Assembly (NCBI RefSeq): GCF_003625485.1
Contig: NZ_RAIR01000008.1
Location: forward strand, 1-64,000
DNA from: Butyrivibrio sp. CB08
Lineage (GTDB): Bacteria > Bacillota > Clostridia > Lachnospirales > Lachnospiraceae
DNA: 64,000 nt
Direction of reading: 5' to 3'
In this document: one piece after another, positions 16,175 to 25,619 of the stretch
Layout of the letters: each line of letters begins with the position of its first letter
Position numbering within the stretch: position 1 is the first letter of the stretch
The notes under the pieces: model-generated
The model's database searches: none
What the model was told of the DNA's origin: nothing
Seen by the model: the letters and a program-made list of their open reading frames with translations, nothing else
Position numbers and translations under genes: made by a program

Positions 16175-17179
16175 TTACTTGTCCTCTTCGATTCCATATG
16201 CAAGAGCCTTGTACTGATCTTCCTTAATAATCTTGGCAAGTCCCATGGCTGCAGAGCCAACAGGATTTTCAGCTATATTAACATTAAGTCCTACGCCGTT
16301 TGAAAGGCGCTGCGCAAGATGGCAAACCTGAGATGCACCGCCAGTAAGATAAAGTCCATGCTTGAAGATATCAGCTGCAAGCTCTGGTGGAGTTTTCTCA
16401 AGGGCTGTCTTGATGTTATCAAGAATAGCATCAAAGTTCTCAAGAAGAGACTGATTGATGAGGTCTGTAGGGATCTGACGCTCAACAGGAAGACCTGTAA
16501 CAATATCTCTTCCGTAAACAACAGCGTCCTTCCCTTCCTTTTCAAGGTCCTTAAGGGACATCTTAACGTTTTCAGATGTCTTCTCACCAATAAGAAGACC
16601 ATATTCCTTACGGATCACGTTTCTGATAGATTCATCAAACTTCTTGCCGCCTACTTTGATAAGCTTACTTACAACGATTCCGCGAAGGGAAAGGATTGAA
16701 ATCTCTGTGGTGTCATAGCCTACGTTAACAACAAGTACACCCTGAGAATTCATAACATCTACGTTCATACCAAGACCATCAGCAAGTGGCTTCTTAACCA
16801 TCATGATCTTCTTGGCCTTGATACCTGCATCATTGATGAGGTCATGGAAAGCTCTTCTCTCAACCTCTGTAACATCCTTGGGAACAGCGATATATACTTC
16901 GCAAGGCTTAACATTGCCCTTCATCTGATCTGTGATAAAGAGCTTAACAAGAGTCTCCATGTGCTCGATATCAGCGATAACGCCACTATTTAAAGGATAT
17001 GTGATCTTAATCTTGTCAGGAGCCTTCTCATACATCTCATAAGCTGAATTACCATAGGCAAAGATGTTAGTCTTGTTCTCTATGGCGATCATGTTCTTTT
17101 CGACTGTAAGAGAATCCTCGTCTCTGTTGTAAATCTTGATATTGCTGGTTCCAAGATCAATTCCAAATATATTAGCCAA
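16175..17179 (-). CDS. Divergent MreB/Mbl-family actin homologue with altered ATP site
   Basis: 334 residues, aligning over the full MreB length, and placed in the canonical position before mreC. Phosphate-1 loop GIDLGTSN is conserved. The phosphate-2 loop, normally DIGGGTTE, reads NVGYDTTE (152-159). The IEEP segment that carries the catalytic Glu reads VKKP (128-131), and the adenosine motif is LTGGAS instead of TGGGA. ATP hydrolysis is therefore likely impaired or changed, while the actin fold is probably kept. The start is a TTG with AAGGAGG five bases upstream. A canonical MreB may exist elsewhere in the genome; that cannot be told from here. Confidence 0.88.
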   Translation of the reverse strand: MANIFGIDLGTSNIKIYNRDEDSLTVEKNMIAIENKTNIFAYGNSAYEMYEKAPDKIKITYPLNSGVIADIEHMETLVKLFITDQMKGNVKPCEVYIAVPKDVTEVERRAFHDLINDAGIKAKKIMMVKKPLADGLGMNVDVMNSQGVLVVNVGYDTTEISILSLRGIVVSKLIKVGGKKFDESIRNVIRKEYGLLIGEKTSENVKMSLKDLEKEGKDAVVYGRDIVTGLPVERQIPTDLINQSLLENFDAILDNIKTALEKTPPELAADIFKHGLYLTGGASQVCHLAQRLSNGVGLNVNIAENPVGSAAMGLAKIIKEDQYKALAYGIEEDK

Positions 17180-17233
17180 AACAGCCTCCTTAAATTATTC
17201 TCAAATCAGAGAATATAATTAACCGTAATCAAT

Positions 17234-18520
17234 TTATTGTAACACAACAATCCCTTTATTCACAAGACTTTGGAGCGTCTTTAATATGCCAAGCTTAGCG
17301 TGAGGCCAGGTTAAACCGCCCTGGAAAAATACACTGTATGGTTCCTTTATAGGACCATCTGCAGAAAGCTCAATTGAAGAGCCTGAAACAAAGGCTCCGG
17401 CTGCCATTATGACCTGTGCATCGTATCCAGGCATATCCCATGGCTCAGGTGTAACAAAACTGTCTACAGGGGCTGCAGCCTGAACTCCTTCGCAAAATGC
17501 TATAACGCCCTCAGGTTTACCAAAGGTAACAGCCTGAATAATATCAAATCTCTCCTCACTTCCATTAGGGATCACTGCGAATCCAAGCTTCTCATAGATA
17601 TTGGCAGCAAAAATTGCGCCCTTAAGAGCTGAAGCTGTAACAGTTGGTGCCAGGAAAAATCCCTGATAGAACTGAGGAAGGATTCCAAGAGAAGCTCCTA
17701 CTTCCTTTCCAAGTCCTGGAGAAGTGAGCCTGAATGCTGCATTTTCAACGCATTCCTTCTTACCAGCGATATATCCGCCAATTGGAGCAAGTCCGCCGCC
17801 CGGATTCTTGATAAGAGAACCCACAACCATATCAGCGCCTACATCTGTAGGTTCATTCCTCTGAACAAACTCGCCATAGCAGTTATCTACCATGCAGATA
17901 ACGTCAGGTCTCAGCTCCTTAATAAACTTAATAAGCTCTCCAATTCTCTCAACTGAAAATGTTGGTCTTGTCTGATAACCCTTAGACCTCTGTATAGTTG
18001 CAAGCCTGATCTTGTCATTAGACAAAAGAACCTCTTTGATCCTGTCATAATCAAAGCTTCCATCAGAAAGAAGGTCAGTCTGAACATATTCAATTCCGTA
18101 TTCCTTAAGAGAACCCTTTGATGGTCTTATACCTATAACTTCTTCCAAAGTGTCATAGGGCTTTCCAGCTGGGGAAAAGAGAACGTCTCCAGGGCGAAGG
18201 TTACTCATAAGAGCAAGTGCCAGAGCATGAGTTCCACATGTAATCTGAGGTCTTACAAGAGCATCCTCAGTGTGAAAAACTGAAGCATAAACAGCTTCCA
18301 AAGTCTCTCTTCCAAGATCGTTATAGCCATATCCTGTTGTTCCAAGAAGACATGCCTCAGAAACCTTGTTTTCCTGCATAGCCTTAAGAACTTTAAGCTG
18401 GTTATATTCCGCAGTTTCGTCAATCTTTGCAAATCTGTCCTTTAATGAATTCAGTATATTCTCACCAAATTCAAATACTTCTTTTGAAATTCCAAGTTCT
18501 TCGTAAATCTTACTTTCCAT
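17234..18520 (-). CDS. Methionine gamma-lyase family PLP protein ('aluminium resistance protein')
   Basis: 428 residues of the fold-type I PLP family related to B. subtilis YnbB. The PLP Lys is expected in GSLIKNPGGGLAPIGGYI, with Asp in CMVDNCYGEFVQ pairing to the cofactor nitrogen, and QITCGTHALALAL preceding. Members are annotated as methionine gamma-lyase-like or aluminium-resistance proteins, but their physiological reaction is not settled. The gene overlaps miaA by 11 bases and is followed by the mreB-like gene 54 bases later. The association with miaA/mutL/mutS is a common Firmicute arrangement. Confidence 0.88.
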   Translation of the reverse strand: MESKIYEELGISKEVFEFGENILNSLKDRFAKIDETAEYNQLKVLKAMQENKVSEACLLGTTGYGYNDLGRETLEAVYASVFHTEDALVRPQITCGTHALALALMSNLRPGDVLFSPAGKPYDTLEEVIGIRPSKGSLKEYGIEYVQTDLLSDGSFDYDRIKEVLLSNDKIRLATIQRSKGYQTRPTFSVERIGELIKFIKELRPDVICMVDNCYGEFVQRNEPTDVGADMVVGSLIKNPGGGLAPIGGYIAGKKECVENAAFRLTSPGLGKEVGASLGILPQFYQGFFLAPTVTASALKGAIFAANIYEKLGFAVIPNGSEERFDIIQAVTFGKPEGVIAFCEGVQAAAPVDSFVTPEPWDMPGYDAQVIMAAGAFVSGSSIELSADGPIKEPYSVFFQGGLTWPHAKLGILKTLQSLVNKGIVVLQ

Positions 18521-19445
18521 AAATCCTTAACATCTCTTTCATTATAAGTTCATCGTTGTGATCAAATTCGTTTTTATCTATCCAGATAACATCTCTCTCT
18601 CGTTTAAACCAGGTAAGCTGCCTCTTGGCAAAATGCCTTGTGTTTCTCTTTATGAGATAGATTGCTCTTTCAAGGTCATATTCTCCCTCAAGATAGCCTA
18701 TCATCTCTCTGTATCCAAGTCCCTGCATGGATGTGGCGTCCTTAGGTATATCCATCTCCATAAGACGCTTTACTTCATCCTCAAGACCCTCTTCTATCAT
18801 CTGATCAACTCTTTTTTCTATCCTTGAATATAGCGTTTCTCTCTTATCTGTAAGGACAAAGTAGGAAAAATCATAGGCCGACTCTCTTTGCCTCTGCTCC
18901 TCATTGTGTTCTGAAATAGGTCGTCCTGTCTTTTTATAATACTCAAGAGCTCTTATTACTCTCTTGGAGTTATTGGCATGGATGATCTCAGCAGATGCTG
19001 GATCAATCTTTTTAAGCTCCTCAAAAATGCCGTCAGAGCCTTCCTTCTTAACTCTCTCTTCAAGCTCATGTCTATAGGTCTGATCTTCATCTGTCTCTGT
19101 AAAATTAATGTCATAAAGAACAGCCTGAATGTAAAATCCAGTTCCACCAACAATGATCGGAACATGGCCTCTTGAAGATATATCAGAAATCGCTTCCTTG
19201 GCCATCTTCTGAAAAACAAAGACATTGAAATCCTCATGGGGATCAAGAAAGTCGATAAGGTGGTGAGGAACGCCTCCCATCTTCTCGGGACTGATCTTGT
19301 CTGTTCCGATGTCCATGAATTTATACACCTGCATAGAATCAGCGGAGATTATCTCTCCGCCAATCTGTTTAGCAAGTTCAATTGATAGTTTGCTCTTACC
19401 TACTGCAGTAGGACCAGTGAGCACAATAAGTTTTTGCTTTTCCAT
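18510..19445 (-). CDS. miaA: tRNA dimethylallyltransferase
   Basis: A 311-residue enzyme that transfers dimethylallyl to N6 of A37 in tRNAs reading UNN codons. GPTAVGKSKLSIELA is the P-loop, and SADSMQVYKFMDIGTDK, GVPHHLIDFLDP and VGGTGFYIQAVLY are hallmark motifs. The C-terminal ATSMQGLGYREMIGYLEG and NTRHFAKRQLTWFKR complete the family pattern. It starts within the mutL stop (TAATG). miaB, encoded 5 kb upstream in the same run, methylthiolates the product, so both steps of ms2i6A37 synthesis are in this cluster. Confidence 0.96.
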   Translation of the reverse strand: MEKQKLIVLTGPTAVGKSKLSIELAKQIGGEIISADSMQVYKFMDIGTDKISPEKMGGVPHHLIDFLDPHEDFNVFVFQKMAKEAISDISSRGHVPIIVGGTGFYIQAVLYDINFTETDEDQTYRHELEERVKKEGSDGIFEELKKIDPASAEIIHANNSKRVIRALEYYKKTGRPISEHNEEQRQRESAYDFSYFVLTDKRETLYSRIEKRVDQMIEEGLEDEVKRLMEMDIPKDATSMQGLGYREMIGYLEGEYDLERAIYLIKRNTRHFAKRQLTWFKRERDVIWIDKNEFDHNDELIMKEMLRIYGK

Positions 19446-21433
19446 TACTCAACAACTCTCTTAAACTTCTTGTCAATCTCATACTTGGTCATAGATATAA
19501 TGGTTGGTCTTCCGTGCGGGCAGTTGTAAGGATTATCAAGGGTTAAAAGCTCATCTAAAAGAGCTTCCATCTCCATAACACTCATCCTGGTATTGCCCTT
19601 AACTGAGGCCTTGCATGCCATGCTGGCAATCTTGTAATTTATTACATCCGGTGTTCTGTCAAGGCTGGTCTCGTGAGACAATTCATCCAGTATCTGAATG
19701 AACATATCCTTTTCATTCTCACAGCCAAAGAGATCTATCGGAATAGCTCTCATAGCATATTCTCTTCCGCCGAAATTTTCAATATTAAATCCAAGCTTTT
19801 CAAAATACTGTCTGTAGCTAAGGAAAAGCTCCTCCTCAGCGCTTGTCAGAGCAACGATAACCGGTGGATTTACCATCTGGGAGAGCATCTCCCCGGATTT
19901 AAATCTCTTTATCATTCGCTCATAGTTGACTTTTTCATGGGCTGCGTGCTGATCCACAAGAAGCATCTTGTCCTTATAGGCGATGATCCAGTAGGTTCCA
20001 AAGAGCTGCCCTAAGATCTCATAGTCCTTAACATTGTCTCTTGTAAGAACCTTCTCCTCAAAAAGATCCAGCTGAACAGGCTTTTTCTCAACTACTATGG
20101 CATTCTCAGACTTAATTATAGGAGAAACATTCTCGTTCTTTTCAGCAATTGCGCCGTCTGAATCCCCAAAGATCCTGGTCCATACTGCCGATTTATTGCT
20201 ATCTTCGATCTTTATTGGCTCAGACTTTACCCCTCTTGCATATACAGGAGTGTCCTTGCTGATCTTGTGCTCCTCAAATCTAAGAGTCTCAAAGGGCTCA
20301 GGAGCTTGCTCCTTAACGGTTTCCTTTTCCTGCACCTTGGCGCCATCGTCAGATGGCGTTTCCGCAGCTTCTACAAAAGAAGCCATCTCTTCTTTTGCCG
20401 CAGCCTCATCATCCTTTTCAGATAAAAGAGCATCTGGAATCATCTCATGATTTCTAAGAGCCGATTCAACACTTGACCTTATAAACTCATATAGCTGTGG
20501 CTGGTTACCAAAACGAACTTCCATCTTGGCCGGATGCACGTTAACATCAACATTTGCAGGGTCAAGGCGAAGGTGAAGAACTGCAAAAGGAAACTTATGC
20601 TGCATAAGATATTCCTTGTAGCCCTCTTCAAGAGCCTTGCTCATAACCTTATCCTTGATGTATCTGCCATTAACAAAGAAAATCTCAAAATTTCTGTTGG
20701 ATCTGTTAAGTACAGGTTCACCAAGATATCCCTCAAGGGTCATATCCTTATCAGATACATTTATAGGTATGAGACTTACTGAGATGTCTCTTCCGTAGAT
20801 CCTGTAGATGATCTCTTTAAGGTCTCCATTTCCTGAAGTTGAGAACTTATCGTCCTTGTTATTTATAAAATGAAATGAGATTGTGGGATTATCAAGAGCC
20901 ATGTGCTCCATCACATCCCCGATATAGCTGGCCTCAGTCTGAGCTGTCTTAAGGAACTTCTTTCTTGCTGGAGTATTGTAAAAGAGATTTCGAACAATGA
21001 GAGTTGTTCCTGTAGGAGCTCCAATATCCTCAAAAGCAGCCTCTTCACCGCCATTTATACAGTATCTTGTTCCCACAAGCTCGTCAGCAGTTTTTGTAAT
21101 AAGATCAACCTGGGCAACAGATGAAATACTGGAAAGAGCCTCTCCCCTAAATCCAAGAGAATGAATGGAATACAGATCATCAATGCATGTAAGCTTACTT
21201 GTCGCATGGCGCTTAAAGGCCTTGCGGATCTGACTCTTTTCAATACCAGAGCCATTGTCTGTGACTCTGATCATGTCAATTCCGCCGCCCTTTATCTCAA
21301 CTGTAATGGCGTTTGCTCCGCAGTCTATCGCATTCTCCACCAGTTCTTTAACAACACTGGCAGGACGCTCAACTACTTCACCAGCAGCTATCTGATCTAT
21401 TGTATTCTTATCAAGCTCATTGATAATTGCCAT
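19445..21433 (-). CDS. mutL: DNA mismatch repair protein MutL with endonuclease motifs
   Basis: 662 residues. The N-terminal GHKL ATPase has ELVENAIDCGA, DNGSGIEKSQI, FRGEALSSISS and the conserved Lys loops. A variable acidic linker spans roughly 345-455. The C-terminal dimerisation and nuclease domain has DQHAAHEKVNYE (nicking metal site), ACKASVKGN and CPHGRPT. MutS finds the mismatch and this protein nicks the strand, as in MutH-less bacteria. ATG at 21433 has AGGTGG eight bases upstream and overlaps the mutS stop by one base. A GTG four codons earlier is less likely. Confidence 0.96.
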   Translation of the reverse strand: MAIINELDKNTIDQIAAGEVVERPASVVKELVENAIDCGANAITVEIKGGGIDMIRVTDNGSGIEKSQIRKAFKRHATSKLTCIDDLYSIHSLGFRGEALSSISSVAQVDLITKTADELVGTRYCINGGEEAAFEDIGAPTGTTLIVRNLFYNTPARKKFLKTAQTEASYIGDVMEHMALDNPTISFHFINNKDDKFSTSGNGDLKEIIYRIYGRDISVSLIPINVSDKDMTLEGYLGEPVLNRSNRNFEIFFVNGRYIKDKVMSKALEEGYKEYLMQHKFPFAVLHLRLDPANVDVNVHPAKMEVRFGNQPQLYEFIRSSVESALRNHEMIPDALLSEKDDEAAAKEEMASFVEAAETPSDDGAKVQEKETVKEQAPEPFETLRFEEHKISKDTPVYARGVKSEPIKIEDSNKSAVWTRIFGDSDGAIAEKNENVSPIIKSENAIVVEKKPVQLDLFEEKVLTRDNVKDYEILGQLFGTYWIIAYKDKMLLVDQHAAHEKVNYERMIKRFKSGEMLSQMVNPPVIVALTSAEEELFLSYRQYFEKLGFNIENFGGREYAMRAIPIDLFGCENEKDMFIQILDELSHETSLDRTPDVINYKIASMACKASVKGNTRMSVMEMEALLDELLTLDNPYNCPHGRPTIISMTKYEIDKKFKRVVE

Positions 21434-24126
21434 TAACTTTTCCACCTGTTCTTAAGGTCGCTCTGGAGCTTATAAAGAGTATTTAAAGCATCCATCGGCG
21501 TAAGGGTAGTTATATCGATCTCTTCGAGGCGCTTAAGCACATCCTCGTCCTTAACTGTATCAAAGAGAGACATCTGGTTTGTATCTACCTCGTCATAGTG
21601 AGTAACTTTTACTTTTCTGTCGCTCTTATTATCTCTTGCTATGGCCTGAACCTTATCAGTTATGTCGTTATCTGTAAGTTCAGCAACGATCTCTTTTGCC
21701 CTGTCAATGACCATATCAGGGACTCCTGCAAGCTTGGCTACCTGAATACCGTAGCTCTTGTCAGCACCGCCCTTTACGATCTTACGTAAAAAGACAATGT
21801 CGTCGCCGTTTTCTTTTACGGCGATACAGTAGTTGTTTACGTTGTCCATCTTGCCCTCAAGCTCTGTGAGCTCATGGTAATGGGTTGCAAATAAAGTCTT
21901 GGCTCCAAGTATCTTGCGGTTACTGATATGCTCTGTAACAGCCCATGCTATTGCAAGACCGTCGTATGTTGAAGTTCCTCGTCCTATCTCATCAAGGATA
22001 AGAAGAGAATCAGGAGTAGCGTTTCTAAGGATATTAGCTACCTCGTTCATCTCAACCATAAAGGTTGACTGTCCGCTACCAAGGTCATCTGAAGCTCCAA
22101 CTCTTGTAAATATCCTGTCAACAACGCACATATCAGCGCTCTCACAAGGGACAAAAGAGCCAATCTGGAACATCAAAGATATCAGCGCAGTCTGTCTCAT
22201 ATATGTGGATTTACCAGCCATATTGGGACCTGTGATGATAGAGATGCAATGCTTTTTATTATCGAGATATGTGTCATTAGCTATGAACATATCAGCTGTA
22301 TCAAGCATCTTCTCAACTACAGGATGACGGCCATTCTTGATCTTGATTATGCCCTTATCATTGATGGTTGGCTTAACATAGCGGTTTCTCTCAGCCACGT
22401 ATGCAAGGGATGCATAAACATCAAGCAGGGCCAGAGCCTTTGCTGTAGCCTGTATTCTGTCGATCTCAAGAGCAATTGAATCCCTGATCTTGCAGAACAT
22501 CTCATACTCAAGGTTATTGAGCTTGTCCTGGGCATTTAGAATTGTATCCTCAAGCTCTTTTAACTTAGGAGTTGTATATCTCTCGCAATTAGTGAGGGTC
22601 TGTTTTCTGATGAAGTATTCAGGAACCTTATCCTTAAAGGAGTTTGTAACCTCGAAGGAATATCCAAATACATTGCTGTACTTGATACGAAGGTTCTTGA
22701 TACCGGTCTTTTCTTTTTCCTCTTCTTCCATTCCAGCAAGCCACTGTTTGCCGTTTGTTCCAGCCTCTCTGAAGTGGTCGATATCTGCATCAAATCCCTC
22801 TTTTATGATTCCACTCTCCTTAATGGTAAGTGGAGGTTCTTCAACGATGGACTGATCAATAAGGTCATAAATATCCTTAAGAGGATCAAGGTTTTCTGAT
22901 ATCTTCTCAATACCTGGAACTCCCTGGATATCAAGAAGTGCTGTAATAACAGCAGGGATCATCTTGATGGAATTCCTGAAAGCCAGAAGATCTCTTGGAT
23001 TAGCTGTTTTAAATACGATCTTGGACATTAGCCTCTCCAAATCGTAGACAGGTCCAAGGTACTCTCTTATCTCTTCTCTTGTAACTACAGCTTTAACAAG
23101 AGCTTCTACAGCGTTCTGACGAAGAAGGATCTCCTCCTTGTCGATAAGAGGCTGCTCAATAAAGCTTCTAAGGAGTCTCGCTCCCATAGCAGTCTTGGTC
23201 TTATCAAGAACCCAGAGAAGTGTTCCCCTTTTTTGCTTATCCCTCATAGTCTCAACAAGCTCAAGATTCTTTCTTGTGGAGCTGTCAAGAAGCATGTACT
23301 TGCTTGTAAGGTATGGATAAACATGGGTTATGTTACTGATCTCAGACTTTTGCATGTCATAGAGATACTGAAGAAGAGCTCCCGAAGCAACAACTCCATT
23401 TGGGAAGTCATCAATACCAAGACCGATAAGTGATGAAACCTTAAAATGCTTCATGAGAAGCTTCTTGCACTGGTCCTCATCAAAATAATGAGAATCCAGC
23501 GGATTGATAAAGATCTGAAGCCTGTTCTTGAACTCGTCCATATCTGCGCCGCTAAACTCAAAAGCGTTGTTGCAGATGATCTCTGTTGGTGAGTACTTGT
23601 AGGTCTCATCCATGACGCTTCTAAGGCTATCCACCTCTGTAAGATAGAAATCGCCTGTTGTTACGTCAGCAACAGAGATTCCGATGGAGTCTGGAGAATA
23701 AAAGATACACATCAGGTAATTGTTCTTGGTCTCTTCAAGGGACTGCATGTTAAGGTTTGTGCCAGGAGTTACTATCCTGGTTACATCTCTTTTTACAATG
23801 CCCTTTGCAAGCTTAGGGTCTTCAAGCTGCTCACAGATAGCCACTTTATAGCCTCTTGAAACCAGCTTGTTTAAATAGCTCTCCACAGCATGAAAAGGAA
23901 CGCCACACATGGGCGCTCTCTCTTCTAGTCCACAGGCCTTACCTGTAAGTGTAAGCTCAAGCTCTTTAGATGCCACAAGAGCATCGTCAAAAAAGATCTC
24001 GTAAAAATCACCAAGTCTGTAAAACAGGATGCAGTCCTTGTACTCCCTCTTGGTCTGGATGTAGTGCTGCATCATTGGTGATACTTTTTCTATATCTACT
24101 TCATCTAACAACGTGGTATTTCCCAC
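21433..24126 (-). CDS. mutS: DNA mismatch recognition protein MutS
   Basis: 897 residues. The mismatch-reading motif FYRLGDFYEIF is near the N-terminus (Phe and Glu of the F-x-E finger present). The core and clamp domains follow, then the ABC-type ATPase with GPNMAGKSTYMRQ (Walker A), the GQSTFMVEM signature region, LILDEIGRGTSTYDG (Walker B) and ATHYHELTELE. The C-terminal ~90 residues resemble the MutS1 tetramerisation tail. The start is a GTG with AGGGG upstream. It lies 24 bases after miaB and overlaps mutL, forming a mismatch-repair unit. Confidence 0.97.
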   Translation of the reverse strand: MGNTTLLDEVDIEKVSPMMQHYIQTKREYKDCILFYRLGDFYEIFFDDALVASKELELTLTGKACGLEERAPMCGVPFHAVESYLNKLVSRGYKVAICEQLEDPKLAKGIVKRDVTRIVTPGTNLNMQSLEETKNNYLMCIFYSPDSIGISVADVTTGDFYLTEVDSLRSVMDETYKYSPTEIICNNAFEFSGADMDEFKNRLQIFINPLDSHYFDEDQCKKLLMKHFKVSSLIGLGIDDFPNGVVASGALLQYLYDMQKSEISNITHVYPYLTSKYMLLDSSTRKNLELVETMRDKQKRGTLLWVLDKTKTAMGARLLRSFIEQPLIDKEEILLRQNAVEALVKAVVTREEIREYLGPVYDLERLMSKIVFKTANPRDLLAFRNSIKMIPAVITALLDIQGVPGIEKISENLDPLKDIYDLIDQSIVEEPPLTIKESGIIKEGFDADIDHFREAGTNGKQWLAGMEEEEKEKTGIKNLRIKYSNVFGYSFEVTNSFKDKVPEYFIRKQTLTNCERYTTPKLKELEDTILNAQDKLNNLEYEMFCKIRDSIALEIDRIQATAKALALLDVYASLAYVAERNRYVKPTINDKGIIKIKNGRHPVVEKMLDTADMFIANDTYLDNKKHCISIITGPNMAGKSTYMRQTALISLMFQIGSFVPCESADMCVVDRIFTRVGASDDLGSGQSTFMVEMNEVANILRNATPDSLLILDEIGRGTSTYDGLAIAWAVTEHISNRKILGAKTLFATHYHELTELEGKMDNVNNYCIAVKENGDDIVFLRKIVKGGADKSYGIQVAKLAGVPDMVIDRAKEIVAELTDNDITDKVQAIARDNKSDRKVKVTHYDEVDTNQMSLFDTVKDEDVLKRLEEIDITTLTPMDALNTLYKLQSDLKNRWKS

Positions 24127-24150
24127 GGCAAAATTCCCCTGTTCTAAAGA

Positions 24151-25602
24151 TTACTTTACTAATTCCCCAACGTAGTAAAATCCATGGCACTCAAGGAGTT
24201 TAACGTCGACAAAATCTCCGATAAGTTCCTTACTACCAGGGAAATGTACCAGCGTATTGTTTGAGAGTCTTCCTGTCAAAAGAGACTCATCATGGTCGTT
24301 AACGCTCTCGACCAAGGCTCTTTGAGTCTGGCCAGCATACTTTAAGGTCTGCTCTTTTGCCTCATCCTGAACCACTTTAAGGAGCCTGTCGAAGTTCTCT
24401 TTTACCAGTTCTTCAGGAACCTGATCCTCAAAGGAAGCAGCTGGAGTTCCTGTTCTCTTGGAATATATAAAGGTAAAGGCATTATTGAAATGCGCCTTCT
24501 TAACAACATCAATAGTGTCATCAACAGCTTCAGAGGTCTCACCAGGAAAGCCAACAATGATATCCGTTGTGATGGCAACATCTGGAAGATCTCTTCTGAT
24601 CTTATCCACAAGAGCAAGATAATCATCCTTGGTGTACTTTCTGTTCATGCGACGAAGGATCTCAGTGTTTCCTGACTGAAGAGGAAGATGGATGTGTCTT
24701 GCGATCTTCTCATTCTTGCCAATAACTTCAAGAAGTTCATCTGAGAAATCCTTAGGATGAGGAGTCATGAATCTTACTCTCTCGATGCCCTCAACTTCAC
24801 AGACCATCTCAAGGAGCTTTGCAAATGAGATCTTGTTTGGATCATCATCCTTAAAATCAAGACCGTAAGAGTTTACGTTCTGTCCAAGGAGCATAACCTC
24901 CTTAACGCCATCAGCTGCAAGCTTCTCGCACTCCCTGATGATGTCCTTAGGAGCTCTTGAGCGCTCTCGTCCGCGGACATATGGAACTATGCAGTAGGTA
25001 CAGAAGTTATTGCATCCAAACATAATATTGACCCCTGACTTAAAGGGGTACTTACGAAATACTGGAAGATCCTCAACGATCTTATCAGTCTCTTTCCAGA
25101 TATCGATTATCATCCTGTCTGAATCGAGGCAGGTATTAAGTAGCTCAGCAAATTTATAGATGTTATGGGTACCAAAAATAAGATCAACAAATCTGTAGCT
25201 CTTTTGTATCTTTTCAACTGCTCCCTGCTCCTGCATCATACAGCCGCAGATAGCAATCTTCATGTGAGGATTGTTCTTTTTGTGGTTGCTGCACTGTCCC
25301 AGGCGGCCAAATACTCTCTGGTCTGCATTATCTCTAACGGTGCATGTGTTGTAGATTACAAAATCCGCATCCTCAGTCTCAACTTCTTCATAGCCCGCAA
25401 GCTTTAAAGTAGCCAGGAGCTTTTCTGAATCCCTGGCATTCATCTGACAGCCAAAGGTCACAACACAGGCTGTAGGCTTTCTGCCAAGCTCTTTTTCAAG
25501 GGCAGATACCTTCTCTTTTGCCTGTTCAATAAATTCAAGCTGCTTTAAGCTCTCAGCATCTGTAACCTCGTTTTTATTGCTATTTAAAACGTTAATACTC
25601 AT
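24151..25602 (-). CDS. miaB: tRNA-2-methylthio-N6-dimethylallyladenosine synthase
   Basis: A 483-residue radical-SAM methylthiotransferase acting on i6A37 of tRNA. It has a UPF0004 N-terminal domain with Cys residues in FGCQMNARDSEK, NTCTVRDNA and GCMMQEQ that hold the auxiliary cluster. The radical-SAM CNNFCTYCIVPYVRGRERSR contains CxxxCxxC. A C-terminal TRAM domain (YAGQTQRALVES onward) binds RNA. An N-terminal extension of about 40 residues is typical of Clostridia. It is 17 bases downstream of pepT and upstream of mutS. Confidence 0.96.
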   Translation of the reverse strand: MSINVLNSNKNEVTDAESLKQLEFIEQAKEKVSALEKELGRKPTACVVTFGCQMNARDSEKLLATLKLAGYEEVETEDADFVIYNTCTVRDNADQRVFGRLGQCSNHKKNNPHMKIAICGCMMQEQGAVEKIQKSYRFVDLIFGTHNIYKFAELLNTCLDSDRMIIDIWKETDKIVEDLPVFRKYPFKSGVNIMFGCNNFCTYCIVPYVRGRERSRAPKDIIRECEKLAADGVKEVMLLGQNVNSYGLDFKDDDPNKISFAKLLEMVCEVEGIERVRFMTPHPKDFSDELLEVIGKNEKIARHIHLPLQSGNTEILRRMNRKYTKDDYLALVDKIRRDLPDVAITTDIIVGFPGETSEAVDDTIDVVKKAHFNNAFTFIYSKRTGTPAASFEDQVPEELVKENFDRLLKVVQDEAKEQTLKYAGQTQRALVESVNDHDESLLTGRLSNNTLVHFPGSKELIGDFVDVKLLECHGFYYVGELVK

Positions 25603-25619
25603 TACTAAAACTCTTTCTA

